Shown: piece by piece, positions 6,166 to 7,544 of the stretch
Numbering within the stretch: the stretch's first letter is position 1
Layout: every line of letters starts with the position of its first letter
Assembly: GCA_964426675.1 (NCBI GenBank)
Contig: CAYRRM010000074.1
Coordinates: forward strand, 1 to 7,544
Source of the DNA: DYMC01 sp035406705
GTDB lineage: Bacteria > Verrucomicrobiota > Lentisphaeria > Victivallales > GWF2-50-93
DNA length: 7,544 bases
Direction: 5' to 3'
Made by a program: the position numbers and the translations under genes
The notes under the pieces: generated by a model
What the model was told of the DNA's origin: nothing
The model's input: the letters and a program-made list of their open reading frames with translations, nothing else
Database searches by the model: none

Positions 6166-7544
6166 ATGAAATATCAAATTAATCTTTGTGGAGAATGGAA
6201 AATCAGAAAATTAGATGGTCCAGGAAAGAAACTTTCTCCAATTTCAGGAAAAGTTCCTGGTGTGGTTCATTATGACCTTATAGAACAAGGGATTGTTGAA
6301 GATCCATTTTATCGTTTGAATGAGATTGAACAACAATGGATAGGGGACTGCACATGGGAATATTCTCGCGATTTTGATATAAATACGGAATCTCTAAAAA
6401 AATCATTTGCAACTTTGATTTGTGAGGGGCTTGATACTGTGGCGGATATCTATGTAAATGATAATTTAATAGGAAAAAGTGACAATATGCATATTTGCCA
6501 TAGGTGGAATATAAAAAAGTATTTGAAAACAGGTAAAAATAAAATTAAAATCATATTTTATCCGGCGCGTTATGAAATGCAAAAGCGCGCTAAAAAATAT
6601 TGGTTGTATTTTCCGGGTGGAAAACATCGCCCCTGGCATCCAGAAGAAAGAGCATTTTTGCGAAAATCGCAATGCCAATCAGGATGGGATTGGGGACCGT
6701 GTTTTCTGACGCCCGGGATATGGAGGCCAATATATCTGGAATTTCACGATGCTCCTCTACTTACAGGTTGTACTCACAGACAGAAACATAGTAAAGAAGG
6801 AGTTGACCTTATTGTTAATGTATTTATTGATGCGAATATGGATTGTTCAGGAAAAATTACTATAAAGATATCTGATTGTAGTGTTTCTAAAAATGTAAAA
6901 ATATCTGCTGGTGAAAATAAATTTTCTTTTGATTTAAAAATAGCTCCTGAATTATGGTGGCCTAATGGGTATGGAGCGCAAAAGCTTTATAAGCTTTCTG
7001 TTGAATTTGAATCCTGCGGGGAAATTCAAAGTTTAGATCAAAATATTGGTTTCAGAGAAATAAAGGTAATAAGAGAAAAAGATTCTGCTGGAGAAAGTTT
7101 TTATTTTCAGGTAAATGGAATAGCAATTTTTGCTAAAGGAAATAACTGGATACCGGGAGACAGCTTTGATTGTAGATTTACAAACGAAAAACTCGAATGG
7201 TTACTCAAATCTGCAAAAAACGCTCATAATAATATGATAAGAGTCTGGGGAGGAGGAATTTATGAAAGAGATAGATTTTATGAACTTTGCGATGAGCTCG
7301 GCTTACTTGTCTGGCAAGACTTTATGTTTGCATGTAATCTTTATCCTGTAGATAAAGACTTTCTTAAAAGTGTAGAAACTGAAATTACCCAGAATCTGAG
7401 AAGACTACAACATCACGCCTGTATTGCTATATGGTGTGGAAATAATGAGTGCGAAGAGGCCATTCGATGGAAAACTAATTCTCCTGAAAAATCTCATTTA
7501 CAATTTACCGCATTAGCCGAATATGATCAGTTATATGTAACAAC
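6166..7544 (+). CDS. Beta-mannosidase, glycoside hydrolase family 2 (partial, 3' end outside the window)
   Basis: An uninterrupted frame of 459 codons begins at ATG 6166, preceded by AGGAG (6152-6156) with 9-nt spacing, and runs off the window. The protein fits the GH2 beta-mannosidase subfamily, which removes terminal beta-linked mannose from mannan or N-glycan-derived oligosaccharides. The N-terminal sugar-binding-like domain (about 1-200) holds LCGEWKIR, VPGVVHYDLIEQGIVEDPFY (30-49) and the subfamily hallmark RKSQCQSGWDWGP (166-178). An immunoglobulin-like domain (about 200-310) ends near WWPNGYGAQKLY, and the start of the catalytic barrel shows AKGNNWIPGDSF, NMIRVWGGGIYE, FYELCDELGLLVWQDFMFACNLYP and IAIWCGNNE, whose Glu428 is the acid/base residue. 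The nucleophile glutamate lies beyond the edge. There is no signal peptide, so it is probably cytoplasmic and acts on imported oligosaccharides. It has no functional link to the hem operon beyond sharing the divergent intergenic region. Confidence 0.93.
   Translation, partial: MKYQINLCGEWKIRKLDGPGKKLSPISGKVPGVVHYDLIEQGIVEDPFYRLNEIEQQWIGDCTWEYSRDFDINTESLKKSFATLICEGLDTVADIYVNDNLIGKSDNMHICHRWNIKKYLKTGKNKIKIIFYPARYEMQKRAKKYWLYFPGGKHRPWHPEERAFLRKSQCQSGWDWGPCFLTPGIWRPIYLEFHDAPLLTGCTHRQKHSKEGVDLIVNVFIDANMDCSGKITIKISDCSVSKNVKISAGENKFSFDLKIAPELWWPNGYGAQKLYKLSVEFESCGEIQSLDQNIGFREIKVIREKDSAGESFYFQVNGIAIFAKGNNWIPGDSFDCRFTNEKLEWLLKSAKNAHNNMIRVWGGGIYERDRFYELCDELGLLVWQDFMFACNLYPVDKDFLKSVETEITQNLRRLQHHACIAIWCGNNECEEAIRWKTNSPEKSHLQFTALAEYDQLYVT
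6658..6672. repeat. Iterated palindrome, copy 7 (perfect)
   Basis: TTGCGA-AAA-TCGCAA inside the mannosidase gene on the opposite coding strand from the other genic copies. It is read as TTG CGA AAA TCG CAA, giving L-R-K-S-Q (residues 165-169), the third possible reading frame for this element. Confidence 0.9.

Noticed and set aside
1..6672. CRISPR array, because the same palindromic unit recurs
   Set aside because: The copies are 15 bp, irregularly spaced by hundreds to thousands of bases and lie inside conserved genes; there is no repeat-spacer pattern and no cas gene.
6466..6678. Minus-strand open frame of 70 codons inside the mannosidase gene
   Set aside because: It is antisense to the conserved GH2 sugar-binding domain and shows no family features.

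Overview
The window carries an AT-rich (about one third G+C, judged by eye) bacterial chromosomal segment. Four tightly packed minus-strand genes encode a tetrapyrrole pathway, and a divergent plus-strand gene encodes a GH2 beta-mannosidase that runs off the right edge. The host is probably an anaerobe. The cluster runs from glutamyl-tRNA to precorrin-2/sirohydrochlorin and shows no hemE, hemN/F, hemG or hemH. The gene order hemA-hemC(D)-hemB-hemL resembles the clostridial hemACDBL clusters (for example Clostridium josui), but other low-GC gut-type anaerobes such as spirochaetes are equally possible. The phylum cannot be fixed from this sequence.

Layout from left to right. Positions 1-142 hold a stem-loop with a T9 tract, best read as the terminator of a plus-strand gene lying outside the window, and a second GC-rich hairpin. 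Next, all on the minus strand, come hemL (143-1420), hemB (1398-2378), a three-module HemC-CobA-HemD fusion (2368-4518) and a two-module Met8/CysG-N + GluTR (HemA) fusion (4534-6009). In transcription order this is hemA fusion, hemCD fusion, hemB, hemL. Junctions are a 15-nt gap, an 11-nt overlap and a 23-nt overlap, so this is almost certainly one operon. A 156-nt divergent intergenic region (6010-6165) holds the probable operon promoter and the leader of the mannosidase gene. The mannosidase (6166 to the end) is cut off after its acid/base glutamate.

How the genes work together: GluTR reduces glutamyl-tRNA to glutamate-1-semialdehyde, HemL isomerises it to 5-aminolevulinate, and HemB condenses two of these to porphobilinogen. 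The HemC and HemD modules make uroporphyrinogen III, the CobA module methylates it to precorrin-2, and the Met8-like module at the N-terminus of the GluTR protein oxidises that to sirohydrochlorin, the entry to sirohaem or to anaerobic cobalamin. Six activities plus HemL are packed into four polypeptides. Several modules look trimmed: the HemC part appears to lack the C-terminal domain that carries the dipyrromethane-cofactor cysteine, and the GluTR part lacks most of the C-terminal dimerisation domain.

The most striking DNA-level signal is a 15-bp palindrome, TTGCGA-(3 A/T)-TCGCAA. It occurs seven times (five perfect, two with one change) and sits in genes on both strands and in all three reading frames, plus once in the terminator loop. 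It behaves like a highly iterated palindrome comparable in style to cyanobacterial HIP1, selected at the DNA level rather than for protein sequence.
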